NCBI RefSeq assembly: GCF_004360155.1
Contig: NZ_SAIS01000001.1
Location: 248,001 to 312,000 of the forward strand
Direction: 5' to 3'
DNA from: Paraglaciecola marina
GTDB lineage: Bacteria; Pseudomonadota; Gammaproteobacteria; Enterobacterales; Alteromonadaceae
Length of the DNA: 64,000 bases
Shown: piece after piece, positions 9,571 through 19,277 of the stretch
How the letters are laid out: each line of letters begins with the position of its first letter
Numbering within the stretch: the stretch's first letter is position 1
Program-made: the position numbers and the translations under genes
Notes under the pieces: model-generated
Database searches by the model: none
Told to the model about the DNA's origin: nothing
The model's input: only the letters and a program-made list of their open reading frames with translations

Positions 9571-10245
9571 TCACATCAATTCCTTTAGTTTTTTCTCACT
9601 ATTTTTTTGTTGTGCTAATAGTAGTTCGGCTGTAGCTATGGCGTCATTTAGGGCGTTGTGGGCAAAGTGATTGGGTAGGTTATGTTTTTGTCTTAAAGCT
9701 GCCAGCCTTAATTCTTGTGGGTCGTAGGCAATATCTCTTTGATCCAGTTTACGCTTAGCTAAGGCTAGGGTATCTATCGCCATAAAGGGCGGGGCTATTC
9801 CGTATAATTCTAGACAAGCTTGTTTTAAAAATTGTTTTTCAATTCGTGCAAAATGTACCAACATAACTCTTCCTGCTAATGCCTTTAATAAAGCCTCGAC
9901 CACTTCTTGTAAAGGTTTACCCGCAGATTTTTGTTGGTCAGTTATTTGGTGAATTATCACATTGTCAGCTTCAAGATTTTGCTCGGTGTTAATGATTTGA
10001 TGGTAACAACTACCAAGCTTTATTTTTTGATTGTCTATGCTCACAAACCCTACACTTAGTAACTTATCTGTGAGGGCATTTAGGCCAGTGGTTTCAAAAT
10101 CAACAGATAAAATAGGTAGCTCAGACAAGGGGGTAGTCTCATTAGGAAAGGGCACAGATAAAAAGTCATGAAGGGCGCCTTTAGGTACTTTTTTTAAGAG
10201 TCGTTTTCTGCGAGCTTCGTATCCAAATAAACTACTAAGAAACAT
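9571..10245 (-). CDS. 3'-5' exonuclease, DnaQ-like DEDDh family
   Basis: 224 residues. Exo I motif SVDFETTGLN is at about residues 48-57, an Exo II-like HFARIEKQFL segment lies mid-protein, and Exo III HNALNDAIATAE with its catalytic His/Asp is near the end. It resembles the stand-alone PolC/DnaQ-type exonucleases that are encoded next to DUF294 nucleotidyltransferases. The upstream DUF294 gene ends 8 bases before it, indicating one operon. The substrate is unknown; signal-nucleotide or RNA processing is possible but not shown. Confidence 0.85.
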   Translation of the reverse strand: MFLSSLFGYEARRKRLLKKVPKGALHDFLSVPFPNETTPLSELPILSVDFETTGLNALTDKLLSVGFVSIDNQKIKLGSCYHQIINTEQNLEADNVIIHQITDQQKSAGKPLQEVVEALLKALAGRVMLVHFARIEKQFLKQACLELYGIAPPFMAIDTLALAKRKLDQRDIAYDPQELRLAALRQKHNLPNHFAHNALNDAIATAELLLAQQKNSEKKLKELM

Positions 10246-10253
10246 ACTTGCCT

Positions 10254-12131
10254 CTAAATAACCGCTGATTGTCGATAGTCTTGCATCGACTTGATAACTT
10301 TAAATGCATCTTTTAAGTGTTCTCTTTCAAGTTTTGATATGGTTTTAGGATCAATGTAGTTGTTAACGGGGAGCTTTTTACAGAGTAGTTTGCCCTGATG
10401 TTCAAGCCGTACAGAGGTTAAAAACTCGTAGGCATCGATTAGGTTTTCAGCTGATGACTTGGTTAAAGATTTAGTGCCAGAGCATTGCTGTAAACGTTCT
10501 ATGGTATTTACAGCTGTTATCCCTTCACTTAAGGCATAAATGCGGGCTAGGTCAACAATAGGGGCAATGCCGCTGTGTTTTAAATCGAGAGTTGAATTAT
10601 GTTTGCCATCTTGGATCAGTACAAAGCCTCTGAAAAAGCCAAGAGGAGGCTTGGACCTTAAGGCATTTGCCGACATGTGAGCAATAAACAGTGTGCTGAC
10701 TTTGGTTTTTTGTAACATTTTCTGACGAACAGTTTCGAGTAACGTGATATCACCATGAATGGTACTTAGATCAAAAAACACACTGCTATTTAGTAAGGCT
10801 TTAGGGCTTGGGGCATCTACCCATTTGTCAAAGTATTGTTGCCATACTTTTTGCGGTTGTCGCCATTTACTATTAGTGGCCATGATGTCACCGGGGCAAT
10901 ACACAAACCCACATTTAGCTAATCCATCACTTACAAAGGTTGCTAGTGCTTTAAAGTAAGCGTCATCTGCAAGCTGCATGCTATCAGATATTATTAGCGC
11001 ATTGTCTTGATCTGAATGGGCTAGCTGTTCTTGCCTTGCTTGTGATCCTGCTGCTAACCAAGCATAGGGCACTGGAGCAGGCCCTAACTTTTGTTCGGCC
11101 ATTTCAATTAGGCGTATGGTGAATGCCATAGTAATTGCACTGATGTTTTTACCTATATGATCAGCATTAGAGCCTAGTTTGGTAAGTTTAATTTGTAATT
11201 TATTTAATAGTTTACTGGTGGTCACTAGCTCTGCAATAGACTGTGCTTTGTGAATAATACTGGTGATATTGACGGCGTTATGTTCTTCGTTGTTGACTAA
11301 ATCAGTGACGCTTACCATACCAATCAGCTTACCAAGTTTGGTGACGGGTAGGTGGTGGATATGTTTGCTGGTCATGGCAATTAATGCGTCGTAGGCATTG
11401 CGTTGTATATCTATGGTAGCAATGTCTTTTGTCATGATATCGCTAACGGGGTTGGTAGTGCTTAAACCAACTGCCACGCAGCGCCTTCTGATATCTTTGT
11501 CGGTAATTATGCCTAATTTAATGTCGGTAACTTGTCCATAGCTGTCCTTTTCATCCACTACTACTAAGCAAGAAAACCCTAACTCTGTCATTTTTATAGC
11601 CGCGTCTTGAATAGAGACATTGGGTGATACAGTGGCAACAGAGTGATGATAAAAATCAGCAACTGAAGTGTTACTAATTGAAGATGCTAAAATAGCTTCG
11701 TCATTGAGCTTTGCTTTCTTGTTATGGAGGCGTTGCTCTGAGGTATGCTCTAAAAACGCTATCGCTTCAGGTTTGTCTACTAATAGGGTTTTAAGTGGAG
11801 AGTAATCAAGGCTGTAAATTAGGCTGTCTTCATCAGTAATAAGGGTTATATCTTTAACTAAGCTTTGGTTTTTTTGACAATAAACCGCACAAATATCCCC
11901 TTCAGCATATTTTTCTATGAGTTCATTGTTTATACCTTCACACCGCAGCGCACCTTTACGCAATATGTACAATTGGGGCAATTCAAAATCATCCGGCGCT
12001 AGGTGCTCGTTCTCGCGCATGTAACTGATGCTAATTTCTTTTACTAGCTTATCTAGAAGGCTTTCAGGCAATAAATCAAAGGGGGGAATGCCCCCTACAA
12101 AAGCGCTGACTTCAGCTAATTCATTATCCAT
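10254..12131 (-). CDS. cNMP-binding / CBS / DUF294 nucleotidyltransferase-like protein
   Basis: 625 residues from the chosen ATG at 12131 (context GGAAG before ATGGATAATGAA); an upstream ATG at 12215 would add 28 non-conserved residues. Domain order: an N-terminal cyclic-nucleotide-binding-like domain (about 15-120), two CBS motifs (about 165-290, including DIMTKDIATI and HHLPVTKLGKLIGMVS), a DUF294 Pol-beta-like nucleotidyltransferase with GSQARQEQ and the acidic HSDQDNALI, and a C-terminal DUF294_C domain. The arrangement is like a regulatory GlnD relative. It lies divergent from the DUF4212/symporter pair, a context seen in many gammaproteobacteria, which suggests a regulator of transport or acetate use. 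The direct target is unknown. Confidence 0.88.
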   Translation of the reverse strand: MDNELAEVSAFVGGIPPFDLLPESLLDKLVKEISISYMRENEHLAPDDFELPQLYILRKGALRCEGINNELIEKYAEGDICAVYCQKNQSLVKDITLITDEDSLIYSLDYSPLKTLLVDKPEAIAFLEHTSEQRLHNKKAKLNDEAILASSISNTSVADFYHHSVATVSPNVSIQDAAIKMTELGFSCLVVVDEKDSYGQVTDIKLGIITDKDIRRRCVAVGLSTTNPVSDIMTKDIATIDIQRNAYDALIAMTSKHIHHLPVTKLGKLIGMVSVTDLVNNEEHNAVNITSIIHKAQSIAELVTTSKLLNKLQIKLTKLGSNADHIGKNISAITMAFTIRLIEMAEQKLGPAPVPYAWLAAGSQARQEQLAHSDQDNALIISDSMQLADDAYFKALATFVSDGLAKCGFVYCPGDIMATNSKWRQPQKVWQQYFDKWVDAPSPKALLNSSVFFDLSTIHGDITLLETVRQKMLQKTKVSTLFIAHMSANALRSKPPLGFFRGFVLIQDGKHNSTLDLKHSGIAPIVDLARIYALSEGITAVNTIERLQQCSGTKSLTKSSAENLIDAYEFLTSVRLEHQGKLLCKKLPVNNYIDPKTISKLEREHLKDAFKVIKSMQDYRQSAVI

Positions 12132-12412
12132 ATAATACTTCCAAGTAGGGTTTGTAGCGCTAATTTGAGGTGACTTAAGCCTTAAGTCAACGGATAAATG
12201 GGGGTATAAGACCAAGGTGGTATATCTGATAAAAACAAAGCTTGCTAGTGTTGCTGATAGTTGAAGTTGTATATGAATTGTTATTTTTTTAACAAGTCGG
12301 TTACTTAATGCCTTGGTGACATTTCTATATTCAAACTTTTACTCAAAAAATATCGTTATTACAAAAATAGCAAGTGTAATAAATAAAACGGCATCAGTGC
12401 TAGGAGAATAAA

Positions 12413-12667
12413 GTGGAAAAGAAGACAACATATTGGCAGGAAAACCTGCGCTTGATAACAATATGTCTAGTCATTTGGTTTATCGTATCATTTGGCTTTG
12501 GCTTGTTATTAGTAGAACCACTCAACGAATTTCGTCTCGGTGGTTATAAACTTGGATTCTGGTTTGCACAACAGGGTTCTATTTACGTTTTTGTTGGTTT
12601 GATATTTTGGTATGGCTACAAAATGAACAAGCTTGACAAAAAATACCAAGCTGAGGATGAATCATAA
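12413..12667 (+). CDS. DUF4212 small membrane subunit of a sodium:solute symporter
   Basis: 84 residues starting at GTG 12413, with AGGAG at 12402-12406 fixing the start. Two hydrophobic helices (about residues 13-33 and 50-68) are joined by a short loop EPLNEFRLGGYKLGFW, typical of DUF4212. Its stop overlaps the start of the next gene by one base (TAATG), a translational-coupling arrangement. The family is regularly encoded directly before the large symporter subunit and probably assembles with it. Confidence 0.9.
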   Translation: MEKKTTYWQENLRLITICLVIWFIVSFGFGLLLVEPLNEFRLGGYKLGFWFAQQGSIYVFVGLIFWYGYKMNKLDKKYQAEDES

Positions 12668-14403
12668 TGGATGAATTAAAACTATATACTTACATTGCAG
12701 TATTTGGTTCTTTTAGTATTTATTTTGCTATTGCTTGGTGGGCTCGTGCTGCTTCTACTAGTGATTTTTACGTAGCGGGTGGTGGTGTTACTCCCATGCA
12801 AAACGGCATGGCTATTGGTGCCGACTGGATGAGTGCTGCTTCTTTTATCTCTATGGCGGGTTTAATTGCCTTTTTAGGATACGGCGGTTCGGTATTTTTA
12901 ATGGGATGGACGGGGGGGTACGTATTACTAGCTATGTTGCTCGCACCCTATATGCGTAAACATGGCAAGTTTACGGTTCCGGAGTTTATATCCGATCGTT
13001 ATTACTCTAAGACTGCTCGTATTGTAGCTGTTGTTTGTCTAATACTTGCATCACTTACTTATATCATTGGTCAAATGAAAGGGGTAGGAGTTGCGTTTTC
13101 GCGCTTCTTAGAAGTAGATTACGGATTAGGTTTAGGCATAGGTATGGCTGTTGTGTGGTTTTATGCTGTTTTAGGTGGCATGAAAGGCATTACATACACC
13201 CAAATCGCTCAATATTGTGTGTTGATTTTTGCTTATACTATCCCTGCTATTTTCATCTCTTTCCAACTTACAGGTAATCCCATTCCTCAACTTGGTTTAG
13301 GCTCTACGTTAGCTGATGGTAGTGGTGTATATTTACTAGATAAACTTGATTTAGTGGTAACTGAGTTAGGCTTTAAAGAGTACACCACAAGTAATATGAA
13401 TGGCTCGTTAGATATGTTCGCATACACTATGTCATTGATGATAGGTACTGCGGGTTTACCACACGTAATCATGCGCTTCTTTACTGTACCTACAGCACAG
13501 GCAGCTCGTTCTTCAGCAGGTTATGCTTTGGTATTCATTGCATTGCTTTATACGGTAGCCCCAGCTGTTGGTGCCATGGCTCGTCTTAACTTGATGAATA
13601 CCATTGAACCTACGGCAGGTCAGCACTTAGAGTATGAAAAGCGTCCTCAGTGGTTTAAAGACTGGGAAAACACCGGTTTATTAGAGTTTGAAGATAAAAA
13701 CGGTGACGGCAAAATTCAATATTCAGCAGATGCTAAAACTAACGAAATGGTGAAAGTAGACAACGACATTATGGTGCTAGCGAACCCTGCTATTGCTAAT
13801 TTGCCTAATTGGGTAATTGCATTAGTGGCTGCGGGTGGTTTAGCAGCGGCATTGTCAACGGCTGCTGGGTTATTATTGGCCATATCATCTTCCATATCCC
13901 ATGATTTAATGAAGGGGGTTCTGACACCAGATTTATCTGAGAAAAACGAGTTAATGGCGGGGCGGATAGTGATGACACTTGCTATTTTAGTCTCGGGTTA
14001 CTTGGGGCTCAATCCGCCCGGGTTCGCCGCAGGGACGGTGGCGCTGGCCTTTGGTTTGGCTGCTTCATCCATCTTCCCCGCGTTAATGATGGGGATCTTC
14101 TCTAAGAAAATGAGTGGTACAGCAGCGGTTGCAGGAATGTGTTCAGGTATTGGAATTACCATGCTTTATGTGTTCCAACATAAGGGGATCATGTTTATCC
14201 CAGGTACATCATTCTTAGGTGATATGGCGCCAAATTGGTTCTTTGGTATTTCACCTAATGCATTTGGGGTAGTGGGGGCGATTGTGAACTTTGCTGTTGC
14301 CTTTATCGTGCTTCAGTTTACAGGTCCAGCACCTAAAGTGATTCAAGATTTGGTTGAAAACATGCGTAGTCCAGGTGGTGAGCAAGCAATCAGCGACCAT
14401 TAG
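12667..14403 (+). CDS. Sodium:solute symporter (acetate permease ActP-like, VC2705 subfamily)
   Basis: 578 residues, about 13 membrane helices of the SSS family (opening ARAASTSDFYVAGGG and GADWMSAASFISMAG). It likely imports a short-chain organic acid such as acetate with Na+, by family resemblance; the substrate is not proven. A soluble insertion around residues 325-370 carries an EF-hand-like loop DKNGDGKIQYSAD. It is coupled to the preceding DUF4212 gene by a one-base overlap and followed by a strong terminator. Confidence 0.9.
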   Translation: MDELKLYTYIAVFGSFSIYFAIAWWARAASTSDFYVAGGGVTPMQNGMAIGADWMSAASFISMAGLIAFLGYGGSVFLMGWTGGYVLLAMLLAPYMRKHGKFTVPEFISDRYYSKTARIVAVVCLILASLTYIIGQMKGVGVAFSRFLEVDYGLGLGIGMAVVWFYAVLGGMKGITYTQIAQYCVLIFAYTIPAIFISFQLTGNPIPQLGLGSTLADGSGVYLLDKLDLVVTELGFKEYTTSNMNGSLDMFAYTMSLMIGTAGLPHVIMRFFTVPTAQAARSSAGYALVFIALLYTVAPAVGAMARLNLMNTIEPTAGQHLEYEKRPQWFKDWENTGLLEFEDKNGDGKIQYSADAKTNEMVKVDNDIMVLANPAIANLPNWVIALVAAGGLAAALSTAAGLLLAISSSISHDLMKGVLTPDLSEKNELMAGRIVMTLAILVSGYLGLNPPGFAAGTVALAFGLAASSIFPALMMGIFSKKMSGTAAVAGMCSGIGITMLYVFQHKGIMFIPGTSFLGDMAPNWFFGISPNAFGVVGAIVNFAVAFIVLQFTGPAPKVIQDLVENMRSPGGEQAISDH

Positions 14404-14437
14404 GTAAGTTAACTTGTAATAAGTTTTATTGAAACTA

Positions 14438-14472
14438 AAAGGCTAAAGAGATCCTCTTTAGCCTTTATTTTT
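14438..14472 (+). terminator. Intrinsic terminator after the symporter
   Basis: Perfect 13-bp stem AAAGGCTAAAGAG / CTCTTTAGCCTTT with a 3-base loop, followed by ATTTTTAT. Confidence 0.9.
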
Positions 14473-14542
14473 ATATATGTTTAAATTGAAATTCAGTTAG
14501 CATGAATTTTCAATAGTCTTAAAGGGTTAAATAAATAACACA

Positions 14543-14980
14543 ATGAACAAACATACAAAAATTGCCTTTATGGTGGCACCTATTCTTGCTGTAATTGGCT
14601 ATATCGCCGCCGATTATTATGTAGAGGATCAAGCTCAAGAAGACAAAGTAGTGCAACTCATCCCCCTTGGTGATTGTGATGTAATTTATCAAACCTGTGT
14701 TTTAAAATCAGGTGATTTTGAAGTGAATGTTTTTGATAAAGATAACCTAACCACTGTTAACTCAACCTTTCCCTTGGACAGTGCAACACTGTTTTTAGTG
14801 GATGAAAACAATCAAGCTACAGCGTATCCATTAGGTATGATTCAAAGCCCTTATTATTGGCATACAGAAACTAATTTACGCGGCTTAGTCGCTAGTGCAG
14901 GGCAAAGTTATAAACTGAGGTTGGTGTTAAATATTAAAGGTGGTAGTTATATCGCTGAGTTTTATACCCACACTAATTAG
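14543..14980 (+). CDS. Conserved hypothetical exported or membrane-anchored protein
   Basis: 145 residues. An N-terminal hydrophobic segment (residues 8-26, IAFMVAPILAVIGYIAADY) looks like a signal anchor. The remaining part is beta-rich and contains two cysteines (GDCDVIYQTC) that could form a disulphide in the periplasm. I do not recognise the family, although resembling short proteins occur in Alteromonadales. It is alone between two hairpins, so it is probably monocistronic. Confidence 0.65.
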   Translation: MNKHTKIAFMVAPILAVIGYIAADYYVEDQAQEDKVVQLIPLGDCDVIYQTCVLKSGDFEVNVFDKDNLTTVNSTFPLDSATLFLVDENNQATAYPLGMIQSPYYWHTETNLRGLVASAGQSYKLRLVLNIKGGSYIAEFYTHTN

Positions 14981-14994
14981 TAAGGTGTGAATAT

Positions 14995-15026
14995 AAAAAT
15001 CAGAGTTAAGGTTAACTCTGATTTTT
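14995..15026. terminator. Bidirectional intrinsic terminator
   Basis: A near-perfect 32-base palindrome: AAAAATCAGAGTTAA, GG, then TTAACTCTGATTTTT. It carries T-runs on both strands and separates the convergent hypothetical gene and ppiC. Confidence 0.9.
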
Positions 15027-15046
15027 AACTGTTATGCATTCAGAAA

Positions 15047-15325
15047 TTAAGCTGAACGTTCAGTAATTTCTAATAAATGGTAACCAAATTGGGTTTTAAT
15101 TGGGCCATGAACCACATTTAATTCGTCGTTAAATACAACCTTATCAAATTCAGGCACCATTTGGCCTTGGCTGAAACTACCTAACGCGCCCCCTTGGGCA
15201 CCAGAAGGGCATGAAGATTGGCTAGCAAGCTCTTCAAATTTTGCACCATTGGCTATTTCTTGTTTCAAGGCTAAGCATTTCTCTTCTGTCTCTACCAAAA
15301 TATGACGGGCACTAGCTGTAGGCAT
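15047..15325 (-). CDS. ppiC: Peptidyl-prolyl cis-trans isomerase C (parvulin)
   Basis: 92 residues, a single parvulin domain with no signal peptide, like E. coli PpiC (93 residues). Conserved features include ARHILVETEEK at the start, the GGALGSFSQGQMVPEFD loop and the closing TQFGYHLLEI. It acts in cytoplasmic protein folding. A divergent region of nearly 490 bp separates it from dps. Confidence 0.95.
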   Translation of the reverse strand: MPTASARHILVETEEKCLALKQEIANGAKFEELASQSSCPSGAQGGALGSFSQGQMVPEFDKVVFNDELNVVHGPIKTQFGYHLLEITERSA

Positions 15326-15811
15326 AGGGTTTTCCTTTCATTAGTTTAAAAATTTAAGTTGCTGTGTATTACAAATTGCGGTGGGCATTCTAGGGTAAAT
15401 GGGTGTGGGGCTCAAGAGCTGGAGGGGCGCTGGGGTGAAGTTTAGTGTATGTACTTGATGTACTGCGCGTACTGCATCGTTGTGCGATGGGGTATGTACT
15501 TTTTACAGTAAGACTATTTAGCCATGTGCTTCTCACTTTTAGAGCATTCACTTTGTTCTTTGAGCGCTATAAATAACTGCACTAGAATGAAGAACGCTGA
15601 ATTAAATTAACACTGTAAATAGGTTGCACTTAGCTGTAAATGTTTCACGGTTTGTCAACTTTATGCAAAACATGAATATCAAACGTTTATATAAATTCAA
15701 TTTAAAACAATGGGTTATGTTTTTTGTGTTTGGGTATGGGGATTGCAATCTTAGTTGTGAAATTTAAATTTTGAGTGAATAACTTTCTCAAGTAAAAATA
15801 TAGGAGTAAAC
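15326..15811. other. Divergent ppiC-dps intergenic region with periodic GTACT motifs
   Basis: No gene seen in these 486 bases. GTACT occurs at 15451, 15460, 15469 and 15496, all spaced by multiples of 9 bases. The remainder is AT-rich and probably contains promoters for both genes. No named operator could be recognised. Confidence 0.5.
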
Positions 15812-16327
15812 ATGAGTTCTTCAAAAGTAGCAAAATTTACAGCCCCAAGTGTAAGTAATGATTCTTCTCAACAAGCGATAGCTGCACTAGACGACAGGAT
15901 GGTGGCTTTAATCGACCTACAACTTACCCTTAAACACATTCATTGGAATGTGGTTGGCCCAAATTTTATTAGTGTACATGAAATGCTAGATCCCCAAGTT
16001 GAAAGTGTTAGAGAAATGACAGACACCTTAGCTGAGCGAATTGCCACCTTGGGCGGTGTACCTGTTGGTACGCCTAAGTCGATTGTTGATAGACGTTCGT
16101 GGGGCGAATATTCATTAGGTAAGGCTATGGTAGCTGAACATTTATCTGCCCTTGATAACGTATATACAGGCATTAACAAAGACCACCGTAAAGCAATTGA
16201 TACCCTCGGTGACATAGACCCTGTGTCAGAAGATATTGTCATCAGCCAATTGGCTGAATTAGAGCAGTTTCAATGGTTTATTAGGGCGCACCTTGAATCG
16301 GCTGATGGTGAGCTTAAACATTCATAG
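15812..16327 (+). CDS. dps: Dps-family DNA-protection / ferritin-like protein
   Basis: 171 residues, a four-helix ferritin-like fold. The Dps ferroxidase signature is clear: LKHIHWNVVGPNFISVHEMLD with the His and Asp ligands, followed by LAERIATLGGVPVGTP. The N-terminal tail contains only a few lysines, so DNA binding is uncertain. It would form a dodecamer that oxidises and stores iron and protects DNA in starvation or peroxide stress. AGGAG at 15802-15806 sets the start. Confidence 0.93.
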   Translation: MSSSKVAKFTAPSVSNDSSQQAIAALDDRMVALIDLQLTLKHIHWNVVGPNFISVHEMLDPQVESVREMTDTLAERIATLGGVPVGTPKSIVDRRSWGEYSLGKAMVAEHLSALDNVYTGINKDHRKAIDTLGDIDPVSEDIVISQLAELEQFQWFIRAHLESADGELKHS

Positions 16328-16352
16328 CTTGAGTTTGTAACCTTCTGCTAAT

Positions 16353-16377
16353 AGGTTACTGCATTAGGCAGTAACCT
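16353..16377 (+). terminator. Hairpin downstream of dps
   Basis: AGGTTACTGC / GCAGTAACCT, a 10-bp stem with an ATTAG loop, 26 bases after the dps stop. Only a weak T-tract follows. A further upstream GTAACC at 16337-16342 could pair with the first arm instead. Confidence 0.5.
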
Positions 16378-16496
16378 TGTTATGGCTGTTGCAGTATCGC
16401 AGGGTATCAGGGACGGCTTTGCCACTTAATGTGTTAACTATAGAATTAATCAAGCAGCGAATTTTGCAGGCTATTGCTGATGAAAGTTTGACTTAG

Positions 16497-18359
16497 TTAT
16501 TTACAGAAATTTTCTATTTTTGATAGTATACCAGCGCTATCTAGTCGCAGTTCTGCATACATTTCTTGTTGCGTACCTTGCATGATGAACTCATCTGGAA
16601 GGCCTAGTTGTAATAGCTTACAGCTGAGTTGACTTGCCATTAGGTATTCTGCCACAGCACTACCAGCGCCACCAATAATTGCACCATCTTCTAAGGTGAC
16701 AAATAGCTCGTAGTTAGCAGCTAATTCATCAATTATATTGGTATCTAAAGGTTTAACAAAGCGCATATCAATTACAGTGGCGTTAATTTCTTCAGCCGCC
16801 TGTTGTGCTTGTTCTAGTAAAACACCAAAATTGAGAATCGCGATTTTTTGGCCTTGTCTAATAGTGCGACTTATACCTATTGTTAGCTCGGTCATGTTCG
16901 TTTCGGGATTAACCCCTGTCGCTGAGCCTCTAGGATAGCGTACTGAAGCAGGTTTTTGTAATTTATGCCCTGTGTATAACATTTGTCGACATTCGTTCTC
17001 GTCTGCAGGTGTCATGATCACCATGTTTGGAATACAGCGTAAAAATGGAATGTCGAAAGCGCCTTGATGAGTGGGGCCATCTGCGCCTACTATACCTGCT
17101 CTGTCTATGGCAAATAACACAGGTAAATTTTGTAAGGCTACGTCATGAATAAGTTGGTCATAGGCACGTTGTAAAAATGTTGAATAAATAGCAACTACTG
17201 CGTTAAAGCCTTCTTTAGCTAGGCCAGCTGCAAAGGTTACTGAGTGTTGTTCGGCGATAGCTACATCAAAATATTGTGCTGGGAATTTCTGTGAAAAGGT
17301 CACCATTCCAGAGCCTTCACGCATGGCGGGAGTTACTGCCATTAATTTAGGGTCTTGGCTTGCCATATCACAAAGCCAATCGCCAAATACTGCAGAAAAA
17401 GTTGGATCACTTGGAGGCGCTTTAGGTAGGTCTTGGGCATCTGGATTAAACTTAGGTACTGCATGAAACTTAATCGGGTCTTGCTCCGCAAGTTCGTAGC
17501 CTTTGCCTTTTTTAGTGACCACATGGAGTATTTGAGGGCCTTTAATACCACGCATATTTTTAAGGGTGTCTACTACCCCATTTACATCGTGGCCATCAAT
17601 GGGGCCTATATATTTAAAGCCAAGCTCTTCAAAAATAGTGCCTGGTACTACCATGCCTTTAATGTGTTCTTCGGCGCGGCTAGCAAACTCTTTGATGGGA
17701 GGGACATTGCTAAGCAGCTTTTTACCCCCATCACGAATAGAGTTGAATACGTTACCCGTTAATAGTCTGGCAAGGTGGCTATTAAGCGCTCCCACGTTTT
17801 CTGAAATCGACATTTCGTTATCATTTAGAACCACAACAAGATCTTTGTTGATGTCGCCGCCGTGATTTAAAGCTTCAAAAGCCATACCCGCCGTCATGGC
17901 TCCATCCCCAATAACCGCTACCACTTTGCGGCCTAAGGCTTCTTTTTCAGCAGCCACTGCCATACCTAACGCGGCACTAATAGAGGTTGATGAATGACCT
18001 ACAGCAAAGGTATCGTATTCACTTTCTGGCGGCCAAGGGAAGGGATGTAAACCATCTTTTTTGCGGATGGTTTGCATACGCTCACGACGGCCAGTAAGGA
18101 TTTTATGGGGATAAGCCTGATGGCCTACATCCCACAATAATCGGTCAAATGGTGTGTTGTACACATAATGTAAGGCTATGGTTAGTTCAACCGTGCCAAG
18201 GCCAGAGGCAAAGTGCCCGCTACTTTTACTTACACTTGAAAGTAAATATTCTCGCAACTCTTTAGACAGTTGTTTTAATTTCTCTTTGGGTAAGTCTCTT
18301 AATTGCTCTGGAGTATTAGCTTCGGCAAGAATAGGGTAGTGGGCAATATCTAGTGTCAT
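16497..18359 (-). CDS. dxs: 1-deoxy-D-xylulose-5-phosphate synthase
   Basis: 620 residues, the E. coli length. It condenses pyruvate and glyceraldehyde 3-phosphate to DXP, the first step of the non-mevalonate isoprenoid pathway, using thiamine diphosphate. The TPP motif [18 protein letters not shown] lies near residue 152. The transketolase pyrimidine-domain region [16 protein letters not shown] and [12 protein letters not shown] lie further on. It is the last gene of xseB-ispA-dxs, 18 bases after ispA. Confidence 0.97.
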   Translation of the reverse strand: MTLDIAHYPILAEANTPEQLRDLPKEKLKQLSKELREYLLSSVSKSSGHFASGLGTVELTIALHYVYNTPFDRLLWDVGHQAYPHKILTGRRERMQTIRKKDGLHPFPWPPESEYDTFAVGHSSTSISAALGMAVAAEKEALGRKVVAVIGDGAMTAGMAFEALNHGGDINKDLVVVLNDNEMSISENVGALNSHLARLLTGNVFNSIRDGGKKLLSNVPPIKEFASRAEEHIKGMVVPGTIFEELGFKYIGPIDGHDVNGVVDTLKNMRGIKGPQILHVVTKKGKGYELAEQDPIKFHAVPKFNPDAQDLPKAPPSDPTFSAVFGDWLCDMASQDPKLMAVTPAMREGSGMVTFSQKFPAQYFDVAIAEQHSVTFAAGLAKEGFNAVVAIYSTFLQRAYDQLIHDVALQNLPVLFAIDRAGIVGADGPTHQGAFDIPFLRCIPNMVIMTPADENECRQMLYTGHKLQKPASVRYPRGSATGVNPETNMTELTIGISRTIRQGQKIAILNFGVLLEQAQQAAEEINATVIDMRFVKPLDTNIIDELAANYELFVTLEDGAIIGGAGSAVAEYLMASQLSCKLLQLGLPDEFIMQGTQQEMYAELRLDSAGILSKIENFCK

Positions 18360-18377
18360 TAAATGTGTATCAACTCA

Positions 18378-19268
18378 TTAATAGGCGCGATGAATAACAA
18401 AATTGGTAAATTCGGCCAGGATCTGGGTATTGTAAGGCAAAGTGTGCAAAGCTTGAAGTGCTTGTTTATGTAGATCGTCCAGATAACTTTGAGCTTGCTC
18501 TAAACCCAGCATCGCAGGATAGGTACTTTTATTTTGCTCTTGGTCTGAACCTTGTGGTTTTCCAAGCACTTCTGAATCTCCGATGACATCTAAAATATCA
18601 TCTTGTACTTGAAAGGCTAGTCCAATAATTTGCGCATATTTTAGTAGGGTTTGACGACTATCTTGGCTTACATCTTTGGCTAAGACTATGGCCATTTCTA
18701 CACAAGCAGATAGCAAGGCGCCTGTCTTTTTATTGTGAAGGGCTTCTAACTGAGCTTGGCTAATACGTTTATCTGTTGCCGCTAAATCCATAGCTTGACC
18801 ACCGCACATGCCTAAATAGCCAGAGGCTTTACTTAAAATGTTTACTAGTTGAATGCGTTTGGCGTCATTGGTTGAGCTCAATGGATGTTGGCATAAAATT
18901 TCAAATGCTAAGGTCTGTAAAGCATCTCCCGCTAAGATTGCAGTGGCTTCATCAAATTGAATATGGCAAGTTGCGTGGCCACGGCGTAAGTCATCGTCGT
19001 CCATGGCAGGTAAGTCATCGTGTATTAGTGAATAGGCATGTATTGCTTCTACTGCAGTAGCTGGGCAATCTAGGTCTGATTCTGATACACCTAACATTTT
19101 GCCCGTGGCATGTAATAAAAAAGGGCGCATCTTTTTGCCTCCAATTAACAGCGCGTACTCCATTGCCTGTTTAAGTTTTTCGGCATGATTTGGCAGGGCT
19201 TGTATACTTTGGCTTAAAGCACTGTTGGTTCTATCGCAAACCGCTGTTCTGTAGGTATCTAAACTCAT
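18378..19268 (-). CDS. ispA: Farnesyl diphosphate synthase
   Basis: 296 residues. It makes farnesyl diphosphate from IPP and DMAPP/GPP, using the DXP pathway products. Both aspartate-rich motifs are present: DDLPAMDDDDLRRG from residue 84 and FQVQDDILDVIGD near residue 220. The arrangement xseB-ispA-dxs is as in E. coli. Coding spacing to xseB is 9 bases. Confidence 0.96.
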   Translation of the reverse strand: MSLDTYRTAVCDRTNSALSQSIQALPNHAEKLKQAMEYALLIGGKKMRPFLLHATGKMLGVSESDLDCPATAVEAIHAYSLIHDDLPAMDDDDLRRGHATCHIQFDEATAILAGDALQTLAFEILCQHPLSSTNDAKRIQLVNILSKASGYLGMCGGQAMDLAATDKRISQAQLEALHNKKTGALLSACVEMAIVLAKDVSQDSRQTLLKYAQIIGLAFQVQDDILDVIGDSEVLGKPQGSDQEQNKSTYPAMLGLEQAQSYLDDLHKQALQALHTLPYNTQILAEFTNFVIHRAY

Positions 19269-19277
19269 TTGATGAAC

